Source: Bolinopsis microptera
Taxonomy: Eukaryota > Ctenophora > Tentaculata > Lobata > Bolinopsidae
DNA length: 64,000 bases
Direction: 5' to 3'
Assembly (NCBI RefSeq): GCF_026151205.1
Contig: NC_087072.1
Location: forward strand, 10,764,169 to 10,828,168
Under the pieces are notes generated by a model, which saw nothing but the letters and a program-made list of their open reading frames with translations, searched no databases and was not told the DNA's origin. Position 1 is the first letter of the stretch. Each line of letters begins with the position of its first letter. The translations under genes and the position numbers were made by a program. Shown here piece after piece: positions 20,318 to 35,300 of this stretch.

Positions 20318-23300
20318 ATGTCAGATAGTTGTGCCAAGTGCTGCGAGCTGAAGAAGGAGTGCCGGTGTGGAAGATGTGCCTCCTGTGAAGCTGACATCGG
20401 TTCCGACAACAAACAACTCATGACTATCTTCAAGAAACGCAAGATATTCTGCAGGTATGTGGTTTTCTATTCACTATAGTTATTTGGTACGTGGTATTAT
20501 ATGAAGTATGACAGCACGACCTTGCTTTGAGGTAATTTGAGCTGCTTTTTGCTTTCGTGTAATCAAATGGGCAAACTTTCAACTTATAACATTCATTTTG
20601 ACCGGAAAGCTTTCCTTCATTTCTTGATAATGTATTTCTAACGTTAGATAAAGGATTATTACAATAAATAAAACACAACCACTTAACGATACAAAAAAAT
20701 TTAATATTCAAAATAAATTATCAATTGGGGAGCGTTCAGCATAATTTACACAAAACAAAATACTTCTGATACAATTGAATTTTCAAGCGATAATGGATTG
20801 ACTGCTGATCGTTCGTGTTGAAAAAATTCTTGAGCAGTCCTTTCTGGCAAAACAAATATGATATGTATTACTTCCTTAAAAACCTTTGCCGCTCGACCTG
20901 TATATATAGCATTATACTTTGCAATATTCTTATGATTGATGTTCTACATAACGATAAAAACGTGTATATCAAAATAAAACAACAAAAAGCAGCCTAGATC
21001 TTGCTAGAATTTAACCTCTACATTCCTAATGAAATAATTTCTCTGTAAAAATGTTAGTAATTTCCATTAACAACAATAAAAATAAATACAAGTAAAGTAA
21101 CCACAATATTATCAATCCAGTTTGTCCGTCTTGTGCCCTAGAAATAATGCATCAATCCAGGAATGCTCGACTGAAATTACCAATCAGTAAAATCTGGACC
21201 ATCTTGTGCCCAAATGAACAGTCGTCGTTCTGAACGTTTTGTGCTCTGATCTTTGCATTCGATTTCTTCTGATTTCTGATTTTTTGTTAAGCTCACTTGC
21301 TCTGTCTGATATGTCTACTTTTTGACTATTTTTATTACCTGAAAATACATGTTCGGTTAATTTGAAATTTGGTTACTCCGAAATTGTTGTCTGATATTCC
21401 AAGCGATTGAAGGAAGATTAGAAAGCGTAATAAAAACTGAAATATTATATATATAACAATATATAAAGAAATTCGTAATTATTTGCATTAAAATTAGATA
21501 TCAAAACACATGAATCTTCACCTCATAACAGCTAGAAGATAAGAGATGAATATTAAACTGATACTCCAATGAGCGCAGGAGCCGGCAGCGCCGATAGCAG
21601 CCTGTGGCTCGCACTCGGTCGGCTGACTGAACTGCCACTTCCCACTGGGGGAACACACCAGTGTCACTGTCTGGCCTGACTTGCACGATACTGTAGCCGT
21701 GTCAAACACTCCTATAGAACCTGGGATATAAAGTAGTTATTTGTTGGGCAAAATTTAGAAAAGTAGTTTTTTTCGAATTTTCGATCTTTTATCGAAGGTT
21801 CTAGATAACATTAGAAATCCTACAACATGATTATTACCTGCTTTCTTAGTGTAGAAGGCAACAGGGTACTCTTTAAATTCCTCGTCCTGGTCCAGGAGAG
21901 GGCAGGACGCGTTGTAATACTTGCACACGTACGGGAACGTGCTGTCCGTATTCGTCATATCCTCCCACTTTCCTTTAATAGAGTGGGATATTAACCTACT
22001 TACGTCATTGATAAGAATCAATGAGAACAAATGACAATTTGACGTGGCATTTCGTGAATAACAGGATGTTTTAATCGATTGAATCTTGAACTGGTCACAT
22101 ATTGTACATCTACTGCTGTTAAAACTAACCAGCTTTAGCGACGTCCATCACAGCGTAGTCACTGCCAGTTTTGCCCTCATTGTCCGGTTCGTCCTGTTTC
22201 CAGTTGCTGAACCTGGTAGACTCTTCCAAGGTGAACCACTGCCACTTTCCCTCCTTGCTCTCGTCCGTTAATCCTGTGGGTGGCATGGTTAGGCTACTTG
22301 TTTCTATCTTGTGATATCATGACGAGGAGCTTCCAAAAGTAAAAAGTTTTATTCGACCACAATATTCTTTTTTGTTCAGAAATATTCTGGATATGCCATG
22401 TCTGATGCGTCACTCTGAAGTAACATGTTTTCCTTACCTATCCAAGCTTTTTCGATGGTGTTATTCTGTAAAAGTCTGAAGACCCGGTCGTTTTGTTTAT
22501 TGTCCAGTATGGATACTAGCTGAGCACCAGGCTTCCAAGCTTGACAGGCCGCATGAGCATCCTGGATCTGGGGAGAGAAGAACGGTGTGATCGTAAGGTC
22601 TTAATAATCATAGATAATCAATAATCATAGTGTTTGTTCCTTATCATAACTCAGTTTTTTTCAAATTCTTTGGTGAGCAGAGTATTTTGTCAAATTGAAT
22701 GGTTTCACCTACCCCTTTCTTTTCCTTGAACAACTTCAACTCGAAGGGAGCATCAGGTTCCCATAACTCTGTGTTAACCTCATCACTATCTTCCTCATAC
22801 CTCTTGATGACCACATCTGTACTAGCCTGGACAAACTCCTTGGAATTGTACGCCAGGCACTGGTATAGACCCGGATCCCCATCAGTAGGATACTTGAAGA
22901 CAAGCTTCCGGATCCTGGATTCAGTGGTGACCACATCCTCTGTGTAGATCCTGTTGCTACCTGACACACTTTTACCGTCCTTGTACCAGCCAATGTACAC
23001 CTGAGGGAGCCAGGGTTTTAACATTTTAAGTGGCTGTATCAGTGTACTTTACGGGTAAAGACAAGCTGGAAACGTCGAATTGGGTTCAAATTTTAGAATA
23101 TTGGGTAAATGTTAAAATTACCAAAAAGAAAGAACTTACCGCATCAGTGGAGATGATATCTACAGCACAGGTCAGGTTGAAGGTATCATATCTGTTAGGA
23201 GTGATAGTGTACGATGGTGTGATGCCCTTAAAGTTGATCTCGTAACTTTTAGGTTCCTCCTCCAAGGTTAGCACCAGAGAGTTGAGTCCAGCAGAGTTCC

Positions 23301-26300
23301 TGACCTGACAGAAATACCCCCCAAAGTCACTCTCTTCCACATTTGTTATGACCAGTCTCCGACCATAGTCCTCGACACAAGTCTTCTCTCCACAGCCGGT
23401 GATACTGGAGGCTTGTTGGATAGAAGCTGCTTTAGCCCATGTGTATTCTGCTGGTGGGTACCTGGGGAAGGGATGTTTAAAACCAATGGATATCGTTTTA
23501 TAAGTTAAAGAGATATGATCCGACATTATAATTAATGAAATATTCGGTTGTATGATTCATTTTCGGAGACATACCCGTAAGCTCCGCAATAGAGTGTGGC
23601 GTCCTCTCCTAACTTGACCTTATCACCATAACTAGCATCCTCCAAAGCTACTGGTGAAGCACTGACTTGGTTCTGTGACCCTCTTATCTTGAAAGTAATC
23701 TGGGAGAGAACAAAGGTTCCTCCAACATCAGGGTCGTTCACTATTGCAATGCATTTATATACACCTGAGGATGGTTGAATGTTTTACCTTTTTAGGTATG
23801 ATTGTATTGCTCCAGACAAGTTTAAATTCTCGTTTCTAGGTGTGTTTATGAGACTTTTCTAAGTGAATCGAAAGAAGTTTTAATAGGCTTAGTTATGATC
23901 ACAAGAGACATTACTTCAGTAATAATACCTGCATGGTTCTCCTTCACGTTCAGAATGTAGAGATCCCCGAAGTTGCCTTGTCCAACTTTACTGTTCATGA
24001 AGACGTCAGCTTCACTGATGCTGTTCCCATCTTTAGTCCACTGTATCTGTGCAGGTGGATATGAAGCACTTGCCTTGTTACACTTCAGTATAGCTCGAGC
24101 TGAGGAACATGGATTAGTTCTTCTGAAGTTATCATGACGGGATACATTTCTTTGAACTCAAAATCATCATGATGGTTCTGCTCTTAAAGTGAAATAGTGA
24201 TAAATATCCCACCTTTGTTGGTGACGACACCATCCGAGGAGGTGACAGTGGAGTCGAAGCTGGTGTGTTTGACTAGGACCTCGCTGACTCTACTCAACAA
24301 AGAGTACCCGTCCTGGGACCTAGCTTTACATTGGTAGTAGCCAGCATCTGATACTTTGATATTCGATATTGAGATACTCGTTGAACCTTGGGAAGAGAGA
24401 GAGAGGAGTTGAGTGCTACGGATATTCTAAAGATGCAAATTATGACAAGCTTTAATATTATTTTGAAGTGGGTACCAGATATTTACAATTTTTTTGTCAG
24501 TTCTGAGCGGCAATTATTCGGTATTGTTGAGTCCGTGATATCTAAACCAAGATAAACGAACCTGCGAGATATAAGTTATCATCACTAGTCATGTCCCCGG
24601 AGGGGAGAGTGGACATCTTGTACCAGTAGTACTGGACCGGCTTCTCCGCACTTACGAAACACGACAGAGTCAAGGACCGTCCAGCTGTTATTACCTGGTT
24701 CTTCGGCTCCTGTGTTAAGAGAAACTGTGAAAAAATGTCCAGGTGTAAGCTGTAAGAATAATGAACTTCACCGCTGACATATTTATGATTAAGATCTAAT
24801 CCAATCATATAAACCTCCTTCTGCCATGGAGCTCACCGTAGAGAATTTAAAGTTCCTGAGCGCAGCAGGGCCAAGTTTAAACCAGTCAGGTTCCTCGCAA
24901 CTGTTAGCTGTAACACACACAGTCTCATGTTCCCGTTTCAGGACGGGTCTGTCCCGGGGACACACACATCTACTTATCGTCCTGCTCGGACACTCCTGAA
25001 AGAGGGGGTTTCAGACATGGGGCTTTTAAAGGGTTAGCATCTAGGCTAAATCAGTTACTGCTTGTACTGCTTCAGGATTTGTATGAGGTACGTAAATGAG
25101 GCAGGGATGGCAACTTGGTCGTTTAGCTCCGGACAGTCTATGCAACGTCTATGCAACGTCCATGCAACAACAAAAGAACCGTCTTTGCAACGTCTATGCA
25201 ACGTCTATGCAACGTCCCTGCACAATGAACACTCTATGCACACTCCCTGCACGGTCAGTCTATGCAACGTCTATGCAACGTCTATGCAACGTCTATGCAA
25301 CGTCCCTGCACAGTACCATATGAACACCGGCTACTAGCCGGCTACTAGCCGGCTAGTAGCCACTTTTGTAATAACAGCTCCTCAACTTCACATTAACAAC
25401 CGGCTACTAACCGGCACTTGAAAAGTGGTCACTACTAGCCGGCTAGTGACCACAAAGTGGCTACTAACCGGCTACTAAGCGGTCACTAGCCGGCTATTAG
25501 CCGAGCTCTAAAGCAGACCTACTAGTAGCCGGTTCCAAACCGGCTACTAGCCGGCACTTAGAAAGCGGTCACTAGCCGGCTACTAACCGGCTACTAACCG
25601 GCTAGTAACCACCAAGTGGCTACTAACCGGCTACTAACCGGTCACTAGCCGGCTCTTAAGCGGACCTACTAGCCGGCACTCGAAAAGCGGTCGCTAGCCG
25701 GCTACTAACCGGCTACTAACCGGCTAGTAACCTAACCGGCTACTAACCGGCTAGTAACCACCAAGTGGCTACTAACCGGTCACTAGCCGGCTCTAAAGCG
25801 GACCTTCTAGTTCCAAACCGGAACTAGAAGGTTAGTAGCCGGTTAATAGCCGGCTAGTGACCGCTTTCTAAGTGCCGGCTAGTAGCCGGTTTGGAACCGG
25901 CTACTAGTAGGTCTGCTTTAGAGCTCGGCTAATAGCCGGCTAGTGACCGGTTAGTAGCCGGTTAGTAGCCACTTGTTGGTTACTAGCCGGTTAGTAGCCG
26001 GTTAGTAGCCGGCGAGTGACCGCTTTTCAAGTGCCGGCTAGTAGGCGGTTTAGAACCGGCTACTAATAGGTCTGCTTTAGAGCCGGCTAGTGACCGGTTA
26101 GTGACCGCTTAGTAGCCGGTTAGTAGCCACTTTGTGGTCACTAGCCGGCTAGTAGCCGGTTAGTAGCCGGCTAGTGACCACTTTTCAAGTGCCGGTTAGT
26201 AGCCGGTTGTTAATGTGAAGTTGAGGAGCTGTTATTACAAAAGTGGCTACTAGCCGGCTAGTAGCCGGCTAGTAGCCGGTGTTCATATGGTACTGTGCAG

Positions 26301-29300
26301 GGACGTTGCATAGACGTTGCATAGACGTTGCATAGACGTTGCATAGACTGACCGTGCAGGGAGTGTGCATAGAGTGTTCATTGTGCAGGGACGTTGCATA
26401 GACGTTGCATAGACGGTTCTTTTGTTGTTGCACGGACGTTGCATAGACGTTGCATAGACTGTCCGGAGCTAAACGACCAACTTCCCGCAGGGATAAAGAA
26501 ATTACATTTTCATTGGACTCGAAAAATATTTATAGTTCATAAATTTTGCAGCAAACAACCTTGATTTAAACGGAATTGTGCTACACTTTTGGGGCTCTAT
26601 TAGTCTATAAACATCAAAAACTAAAGGTGGTCACATGGCACAGCCTACTCCATCTACACTTCTGCTCTTACCTGATAGTAAAATCTCTGAGGACAGGTAG
26701 AAATACATATAGGAGCGTCCTCTTCCCACTGCATATCACCCGAACAGTAACTGTTACACTGTACTGTGGACAGGATAAGTAGGAGCACGGTACCTCGGAG
26801 TATCATCCTGCTATATCAAATAGGATATTGTTAGTCCAGGTGAGTTGGGTAAAAACGAAAGGTTATTATTAAGAGGTTTACCAAACACCGGATGTAACAT
26901 TTACTTTAAAACAAAATATGTGCGTGACAAATTCACGATAAGGTGTTGGGAGTTTCAAGCGCAAACATAAATCCTTAAATCGTTCAGCTGCAACAGAAAT
27001 CAAACTTCAAAAGAAAGCAATACGCTATGGTTTTCAGTTGACCTTAAAGCTTTATAAGGTTAAATCAGCGTACTATTTAGCTATAATAATTGAGCCTTTA
27101 TGCCACCAATATTGCATGCGCTTCTTGCCTCACGCTCACAGGAAAGTAAAGCGAGGATAATTGTAAAATATTAACGTCCCCCTTCATTTTGGTCCTAAAA
27201 TATGGTATGTAGGCTGACACTGGGCCTATTATCGGACATATCGAGACCTGTCAGATCAGTGTCCAGCATAGTCCACCATGTCTGGGTGTTTTTGTGTCTC
27301 AAATATATTTGTAACATACGTATATAGCTGGTTAAGTTATTGAAAAGCAGTTAAATGTTTTGTAAATATGGTTAATGATTTAGGGGGTGTGAGAATATGC
27401 AGCTTGACGGTTTAAGGTGTAGAAAATTACGATAGTTTTACATAATGAATAGTTTTACGAAATTCATAGCTTAAATTTCATATAACTCATTCCTCCAGCG
27501 AGACAAAGGTTATTACGGCTCCTAAAGCTATTAATCCCATTTATAGGCTGATATTGGCTGTAAAATAAAAGCTTACAATCCAACCAATCACACCCTGCAA
27601 AAAGCTACATATGATTGCTCTCAGCCAATCAGCACACAGAATCATCGTCTCATATCGATACTTGTTCTGTAAAACATATTGCATGCTAATGGGACTCCAC
27701 GAATCAGTTGACATCCGCTCAGCTCTGTCTGTTTGCATGGCTTGGGGATTGCGTCAATTGGTAATTTGATTCAAAAATTGCGGGGAAGTCATTGACGAGA
27801 ATGTTCATATCACACATAATCATATCTAACAATGACCCAAGTTCAAACAGATGGTGTTATTGACAAAACCTTAACGTTCAGAGTCTTTTAAGCAAATAGT
27901 GAGAAGCATGCTGACAGTAATGCTTATCTCTACTAATGGGAAAAAGATAGAGGTGTTGTTACAGAGCAATGAGGATATTATACCTAGATGGTAAAGTTCG
28001 AGAGTTTGGTAAACGTATCCACTCTGATAACAGTAGTGCACTTAGCCAGCCTGATTTGATTGTGCTATTTGGTCTTCTTCATATGAAAAGGTAGGTATGT
28101 TCATGTATATCTGCCTACAGGAGGAGCTTCAGAGGGCTTCTCAGTGCACCATGTTTAGATAATGGAGGGTTGATGAGTAATCAACTGACCTACTCGAGAC
28201 TAGCATGAGTTATCAGGTATTACCCTATAGAAGAGAAGAACGGAGTAGCAGACACTTAGCTGCTAAAAATCATCACTTCCAATCAAAGTAATTCTCGATA
28301 GTCAACATGAACAAAGAAATAAAATGAATAAAAACAAAGAAATATAGCGGATACTGGATACGGACAAAGTAGTGAAATAAATTGTGAAAAAGAGTTCTAC
28401 GCACGAATCATCGCATTGTACTACTAGTAGTTCTACTAGTGGTTATTGCTATCTGCCGCAACACTGCTGTATTTCCTACACCACAAATGTTCGCCGCCAA
28501 CCTCATCACCAAATCTCGAAAGTATACAAGCAAACTAGTGTGTCTGCAGTCTGCATTATGATAAAGTGAATCATTTCTATGAATACCATTTATAAAAACG
28601 GTAAGTTCTTATGATAACGAAGTTCTGGCCGCACTACAATTCGCACAGTATGTAGTTGTGGTAATTGAGTAACAGTAGTTCGGGTTCAGGAAGGTCGCTC
28701 AGATAGTGGACTCCTTCACAGATGTGCATAAAATGTGTTATGAAAAGGAGAAAAGCAAACGGGAATTGTAAAACGTATGGAAGAAATGCTCGAGTACAAG
28801 CGAGGTATGAAGTTGTGCCCCCATAGCAAGGCTAACACGTATGTACCCTTAATAGAGGGGCTACATCAAACCGGAAAAAATTGACTCGGGCACGATAAAC
28901 ATTACCATCTCCCGCCGCGCATGTGACAGCTTATCTGCTTTCAGACCAGCAACCAATCAGCTGGCAGATCAGCCCACCACGTGACACAGATTAGCCAATA
29001 AGAGGACGAGAAGACGGATCACGTGGTGATAAACAACCAATGAGAATGCCAGAAAAATAAGCACGTGGGCGTGTGTCTGTGAGAGGGATATGTCTCCTAG
29101 GCAGGGAACACAGTACCATCAGATACAAAACAGAATATAACTTGACATATTCGTAAACAAAACCTCATCAACAATGACATTAACCCTAAGCTCCAAAACC
29201 GAGACATTTCACAAGGTAGAATAGGTGCTCTGCAACACTAAACACCTCCTAACTTTCTTACGAAACTAAATTAAGAATAAGTTATCAAGTAAAAGAGAAC

Positions 29301-32300
29301 CAACAGAAAAAGTGATATGAAAATTAAAAAAGGTGGACCCATTTCGAGCAAGATCACTCTTGTAAAACTACGTCACCATCTCAGCTGATTAAGGGGTGTT
29401 GTCTTGTTACTGCCACGTGACACCGTGTTTTACGGTAACATGCAATAACGATAGGATACAATTCGATCACGTAGTGGGAGTTCGAATACTATTCAATATT
29501 AACGATAATATCCGGTCATATTATTTGATCATTCGACGGTGCGGCGAAGTTAAAATTCAAAGCAGATTGCCAAACAATGTATCTTTGTAACAAAAGCAAA
29601 GTGCTTGTTTTTACTATAAGTATAAAAAACACTAAGTAACAAATGAATAAGCAAAGCACGAAAACACGGGTTTAAAGCATAATTCATGTATACTTACACA
29701 CACTTAGTAGACATTACTTACATTTTGAGAAAGTTCAGTTGAGGACCCCTCTAAATCAACATTATACACATACCTTCTGTTACATCTTCAATAAATGTAT
29801 TTAATTGTAATTGTGAAAATAGTTTAAAACTATCTAGAGAACCCTTCACGATTTTGAACGTAAACGAAGAATTGACACTGTTTGTAAAACTTTTGAATCC
29901 ATCGTGGAAGTTTGAACTTCACATAGTGGCAACAAACAACAAACCATGACTCACCTCATCATGCAGAACAGAACTGACCGGTAACAGCCACCAAAGTGGC
30001 ACACAGCACAACAAGTACTGCAAACGGTTACAAATAGATCAGTACAACAGCTACCCGTTTGTTTCAGACTTGTACAGAGACCAACTTACTCTCCCAAACT
30101 TACAACAACAATAGGAGACTTGGAGGTTCGTACAAAAGGGCCCGGTCACACCGGAAACCTGATAGTTAGGTCATATGGTAAGGGGAACATTGTTTAGTAA
30201 ATAATATGGGTAGGGGTGTGTAAACAATGTAGATCGCTCTGTTTTACCGCCATAAAACTAAATGTAAGGAAATTCGAGGTTCAAGTATATTAGAAACTCC
30301 TGAAATGTGAAACTTATAAACAGAACAGTTGATTCATAAAATTTCGTTCTCATAGCAATGAAAATATCGCAGCAGTCTGCAAACAAATAATGAAAATAAT
30401 ATCGCGGGCACTGCAACTGAGACGTAGGTGACTTACATATTACAAACTAACAGAGCACTGCTCTATATAAGCAACTGATGAGGTACTCAGATTGTTGTCC
30501 AACCCTGTTACGTGAGTACGGAGCTTCTTGTCATGCAGCTTGTGGAATTAGGGTCCTACCCACGGTACCCTTCATATCTCACACCAGCAAAACCAAATTA
30601 TTGGATATCTACTGGGTGCATTCCCCTCCTTCCCCGGTCCTGTCACTCCAAATTTGACCACGGGTTCTCGAAATTATAGCACGTGATGGTCACATGATCT
30701 GCACATGGTTTGTCATGGCAACCTGTCACACACGTGATCGTTCCGTGCGAAGTGAGATTGGAGTTTGGAGCAGCTGCGTGTGAGAAACTCTGCTTTACAA
30801 ATCGGTTACTAGCTTCAATGTCACACGGTTCTGGGTTTGATAGGGTGTTTAACTGTGTCACCCCTGGAGGAGCAGTGCATTGTCAGGGGTGTAATGAGAG
30901 GCATGCAACTTAGTCTTAGTAGCAGGGGTTTAGTACCGCTACATTCTGACTGCAGGCGGGATGGTTTACACTTTACAGTTACACACATTTACCGGGTCAA
31001 TAGATCGTAACACTACATTCCAACTTGGAAATCCAAGGAACAAATCTTTGAGTTGAGTACTTAGAATACCTTACGCATGGCTAACTTTCTGCACATTCTG
31101 CATTCTCTCTTTGTACAAGCTAAACTGTTGTTTCTTCGGTTATACCTTATCGACCCTAGCTGTGCCAACTTTGTCTCTATCATTAGGGTCAGCGAAACAA
31201 AATTCCGGTAGCAATTTCAGCCGGCAAATATTGGGCCAAAACATTAAGCTTTTGTTCGATGTAAAGTAGGAAGACCTCTGAAGGAGAATGAACGAGTCTT
31301 ACTCCTCAAACTTAGATGACGTGTCCCTTGTCTTTAAAGGAGGAATATTCGACCTGGTCCCACTCAACATACCCCTCTCAATCATGGTCCTCATCCAAAA
31401 TATTGGTATACTCGTGAACTACTACCATGACAAAGCCAAGTTTGTGCCCTGTATATACATGGGCATTGCCCTCGCTGATATTCTCAAGGCTCTTGGACAA
31501 ATGGTGGTGTCAGTGATCAGTGTCTATGTGTTCAGGGTGTATCATGACTGGGATGATGACATGAGTGGTAGTGAGGACAGACTTGAGCTTCTCTTCAAGA
31601 GTCTGTACTGTTACATGGTAATAGCACTGCCGGGGATAAGCTGCTCCAAGCTTCTTAACATCATGCTTACTCTTACTCTCACGCTCAAGATAGTCAACCC
31701 TTTTAGAATGATCTGCACAGACAGGCTGAAGAAAGCCGCCTTGATCATTTGCCTGGTGATAGTGTGCCTTCATGTGTCTGAAACAGTTTGTATAGCTGTA
31801 TATTTTTCAAAGTGGTCAACTTATAACCACGTGAGGGAATATGAGAACATGGTATTCGGATATGAACTGCCAGGACTGTTGACCGTCTTAAGTCTATCTT
31901 GTTTCTCCCGAGAATGCTTCCCTATAAGTAAACATGTCAAGAACTTTCTACTGTACGGAGTGGCCGTCGTCCTCAACATGGCCATACCACCGATCCTTGT
32001 ATTGACTTGCATGGTGATTCAGGTGAGGTATCTAAAGAAGAACCTTCCTGAAGACGAGCCCGGTTTTCAAGGTCCACCCAACACCTCCAGACATGTGTCC
32101 ATCACCCTCTTCCTTATCTCCACTCTCTACTTCGTCTGCAACTTCTTCTTCTGTATTGGATGGGCTATTTACTCTGGAGTGGTTGGAAATTGGAATTCAC
32201 CCAACAAGCACTATGACCATGAGATGCAAGGTATTCTCTGTGGATTTGGAATGTCTACATTGCCGCTGATTTACGCGGTTTTGTTCCCTGTAATCTTAAT

Positions 32301-35300
32301 CTACAGAAAACCTGATCTGAGGGCTCGATATGTGGAATATTACCGGAGTCTGGCACCACCATGCTGCATTAGCAGCTATCGCAGTCTCCCGACTCAGGGT
32401 TAGCATTCCGATTAGGAGATCTTGTATGACAAACTAGTATAGAGACGGAACTCAAATTAATGATTTTGAAGACACGACAATTTGAATTTTTGAAGTTAAA
32501 AGTAAGCTGCTTTCAGTTCTAGTGGTATTCTACGTTGAAAATCTTTGCTTGGGCCTTGGAAACGTGTGAAGTTTGTGTGAAAATGTGTTACCTTACTCGG
32601 GATTATTACGACGGGTTTATTAACGACCGGTTAAAATATGGTTCGGGAAAAATATGGCGAAATTGCTCAAAACCCACCACATTTTCCCGGTCGCCATTTT
32701 ACCGGTGTCCAACCTTTCAATTTTAGATTCAAAAATTTTGTCTCAGATGTAAATTTCCTTATTAGAGATAAGCAAGTTTAGAAATTTTTGCATTGCTAAA
32801 ACTTGTGAAACAAGTCGAATTATCAATAATTGTTGAAAGTAGACAGAAATAATGACTCGTGGTTAATCAAACTAGACGGAAAATAATTTTCTTCGAAAGA
32901 ATGCATCGTTCACATTGTTTAGAATTATGAATAAATGACTGATGAAACTGATTCATGTTATTGACAGTTTTAATTAATTCAAGTTTTAATTTAACTGTTA
33001 CTTTTACTTTGAGTCCTATTTCATTATGTAGAGATAGTCAATACCTAAGAAATTAAAAATTGGCCTATTTAAATCAACTTTGACAATAAGGATATATGAC
33101 AAGAATTGGGCAAAAAGGTGAATTTTTTGTAATTTTAGCCAAATGAAGTCGAAAAACCTACAACAAGTGTCCCAATAGTCTTCTTTAGTGAATATAAGAC
33201 AACGATTAAAATATGAGCACCCATACCCCTTGGGAACCCTAAAAGCTGAGTCGGCGGGTTTATTAACGACCGGTGAAAATGTGGTTCGGGAAAAATATGG
33301 CGAAATTACCCTAAACCCGCCACTTTATCCCGGTCATAATAATCCCGAGTAAGGTATCTGATCTATGTTTTACAATTAATCTAAAAATATTTAAAAACTA
33401 CCAAAACGTTATCATAAAATCGACTCCCTTACACAATTTGACCTCGCAGAAACATAAAAAAGAAGAAACGAATCACTAGGTAAAACAAAGGACCGCGGGG
33501 TGTAAGCTTGTGCGTTATCCGAAACAGGAAAATAATCCTCGACTAGGAACAACAATTTAGGCTCTCTACTAATGATATCACAGGACATTACACAACATTT
33601 TGCTATCAGGGTGGTGTGATACTGTGATCACTCCCCAAATAGTGATGTAATGGGGGTTTGTTTTATGTTTGTGTTAGAAGGTGCGAGATCAAGTGCCGGC
33701 CCACTAACGGTGTTAAGTACTGCTACAAATAGTTGGTGTGGTAACTTGTGCTGACTGGATACTTTGTGCTTACCTTTTTAAGGTGGTCTTCTTTTGTGAT
33801 CACGGTTATAATGCATTTTTGGTGACAAGGCTAGATGATTAGCTTTGAGTAGAGGAATGTGGATTGTGGAAACCCGGAAAATAAAAGTATAACTTTCTTA
33901 AAAGTGAATATCAGTTAATCAAGTCGTAGAGTTGCCTCTGATATAACAATTATTGTACTCAAGCTTACAATTTACATGGATTTGTAATGTTCCTCCGATG
34001 GAGGAATGGTCCTCATTCCTCAAATTCTACGTTGTTTTATCGAGCGTTTCGAAATAATATTTTATCTCATTTCAATGAGGACTTAAGGAGCACAATTTTA
34101 AACCAAATCTCAAAAATCAAAACTGTAAACGCTGAACAGGAAATAACATAAAACCGGCGGTATTGTATGATATCGACATATTTGGCAGTGAAAAGGCCGT
34201 TGCAACGAAGAACACCGATATTAAACACAGTTAATTAGCTCACCATTTTATCACAACTAATTAGTGCACCCCCAGGTAATTATTATAACCAGGTCCTAAA
34301 CTTGATCCTATCAACTAACTAGGTGGCTGGTGACACACACCTCAAACTGTTCACTACTGGCTCATGTGTAGTTATGTGATCATGTTTCCAATTGGCGCTT
34401 GTTGGTTTGTTTAATTAGCTTTAACGAGGCGTATTTGTTGTTATGCTTGGATATTTCAAGGCTCGAGGCTAGTAAACGGGGCCTCTGTTCTACCATGTTC
34501 CGTGAAAGTAAACCTAGACTGTAGACATCAAATCGGACGGTACGTGCTTATCAAAGGCAAAACTTACACAGGCACACAGCCTGCCGGCTGCCAAGCATAA
34601 TTTACCAACCCCACTTTACTCCTTAGTCTCCCGACAACCAGGGCGTATGTATTGCTAAAAACTTGGTCTTGGGGATTATATTCCAGTGAGGGAGGAACTG
34701 GTCCAAAAGTAGCGGAGCAAAATTTGAGCTTACTAGTAGAAAACATAACTGTTGAGTGTTGACACGACCAATCTTTTTGTTGTCAGTTGAGGGCCCTGTA
34801 AATACAGGTAGTGCAACCTGATATGTATCAGTTGAAGACATGTTCAATGTATTCATTCTCTACATAAGTTCCACCAGCTGATTTGTAAGGATAGAGGGCT
34901 TAGCAACATTGGTAGCATACTACAGCATACATTGGTATGTACTCGGTAGGTAGTTTATAGGCAATTTATTTTATACGTTTACAGTAGAATGGTTATTTTC
35001 ATTTTTATCTGGGAATTTACAAGGTGCTGTATAGTTTGGGATTGCAAATCACTTTGAAACGAATAAGGGACTCTTTTCAACTTGGTTAAGAAATTGAAAA
35101 TTCGCAATGATCAAATATATTGGTAAATTATATACAAATTCAATACAAAAAATAAATATGGCCTCTGGTTTGAACTGAGTTCACCTTCCGTCGGACATCT
35201 AACAAGGTTATTGCTGTAAACTTTTCATGTAGTTGGTATGAGCAGTAAATTGGAGTATGATTTTTGAGCAGTCAATTTTACAGCAATTACCCGAAAACAG

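Noticed and set aside
25062-25337. Open frames rich in repeated LCNVYATSMQR-type peptide
   Set aside because: They are translations of the 11-bp tandem repeat in different frames, not a real repeat protein.
25137-26460. CRISPR-like array
   Set aside because: The repeats are contiguous without unique spacers and the locus is in an animal intron.
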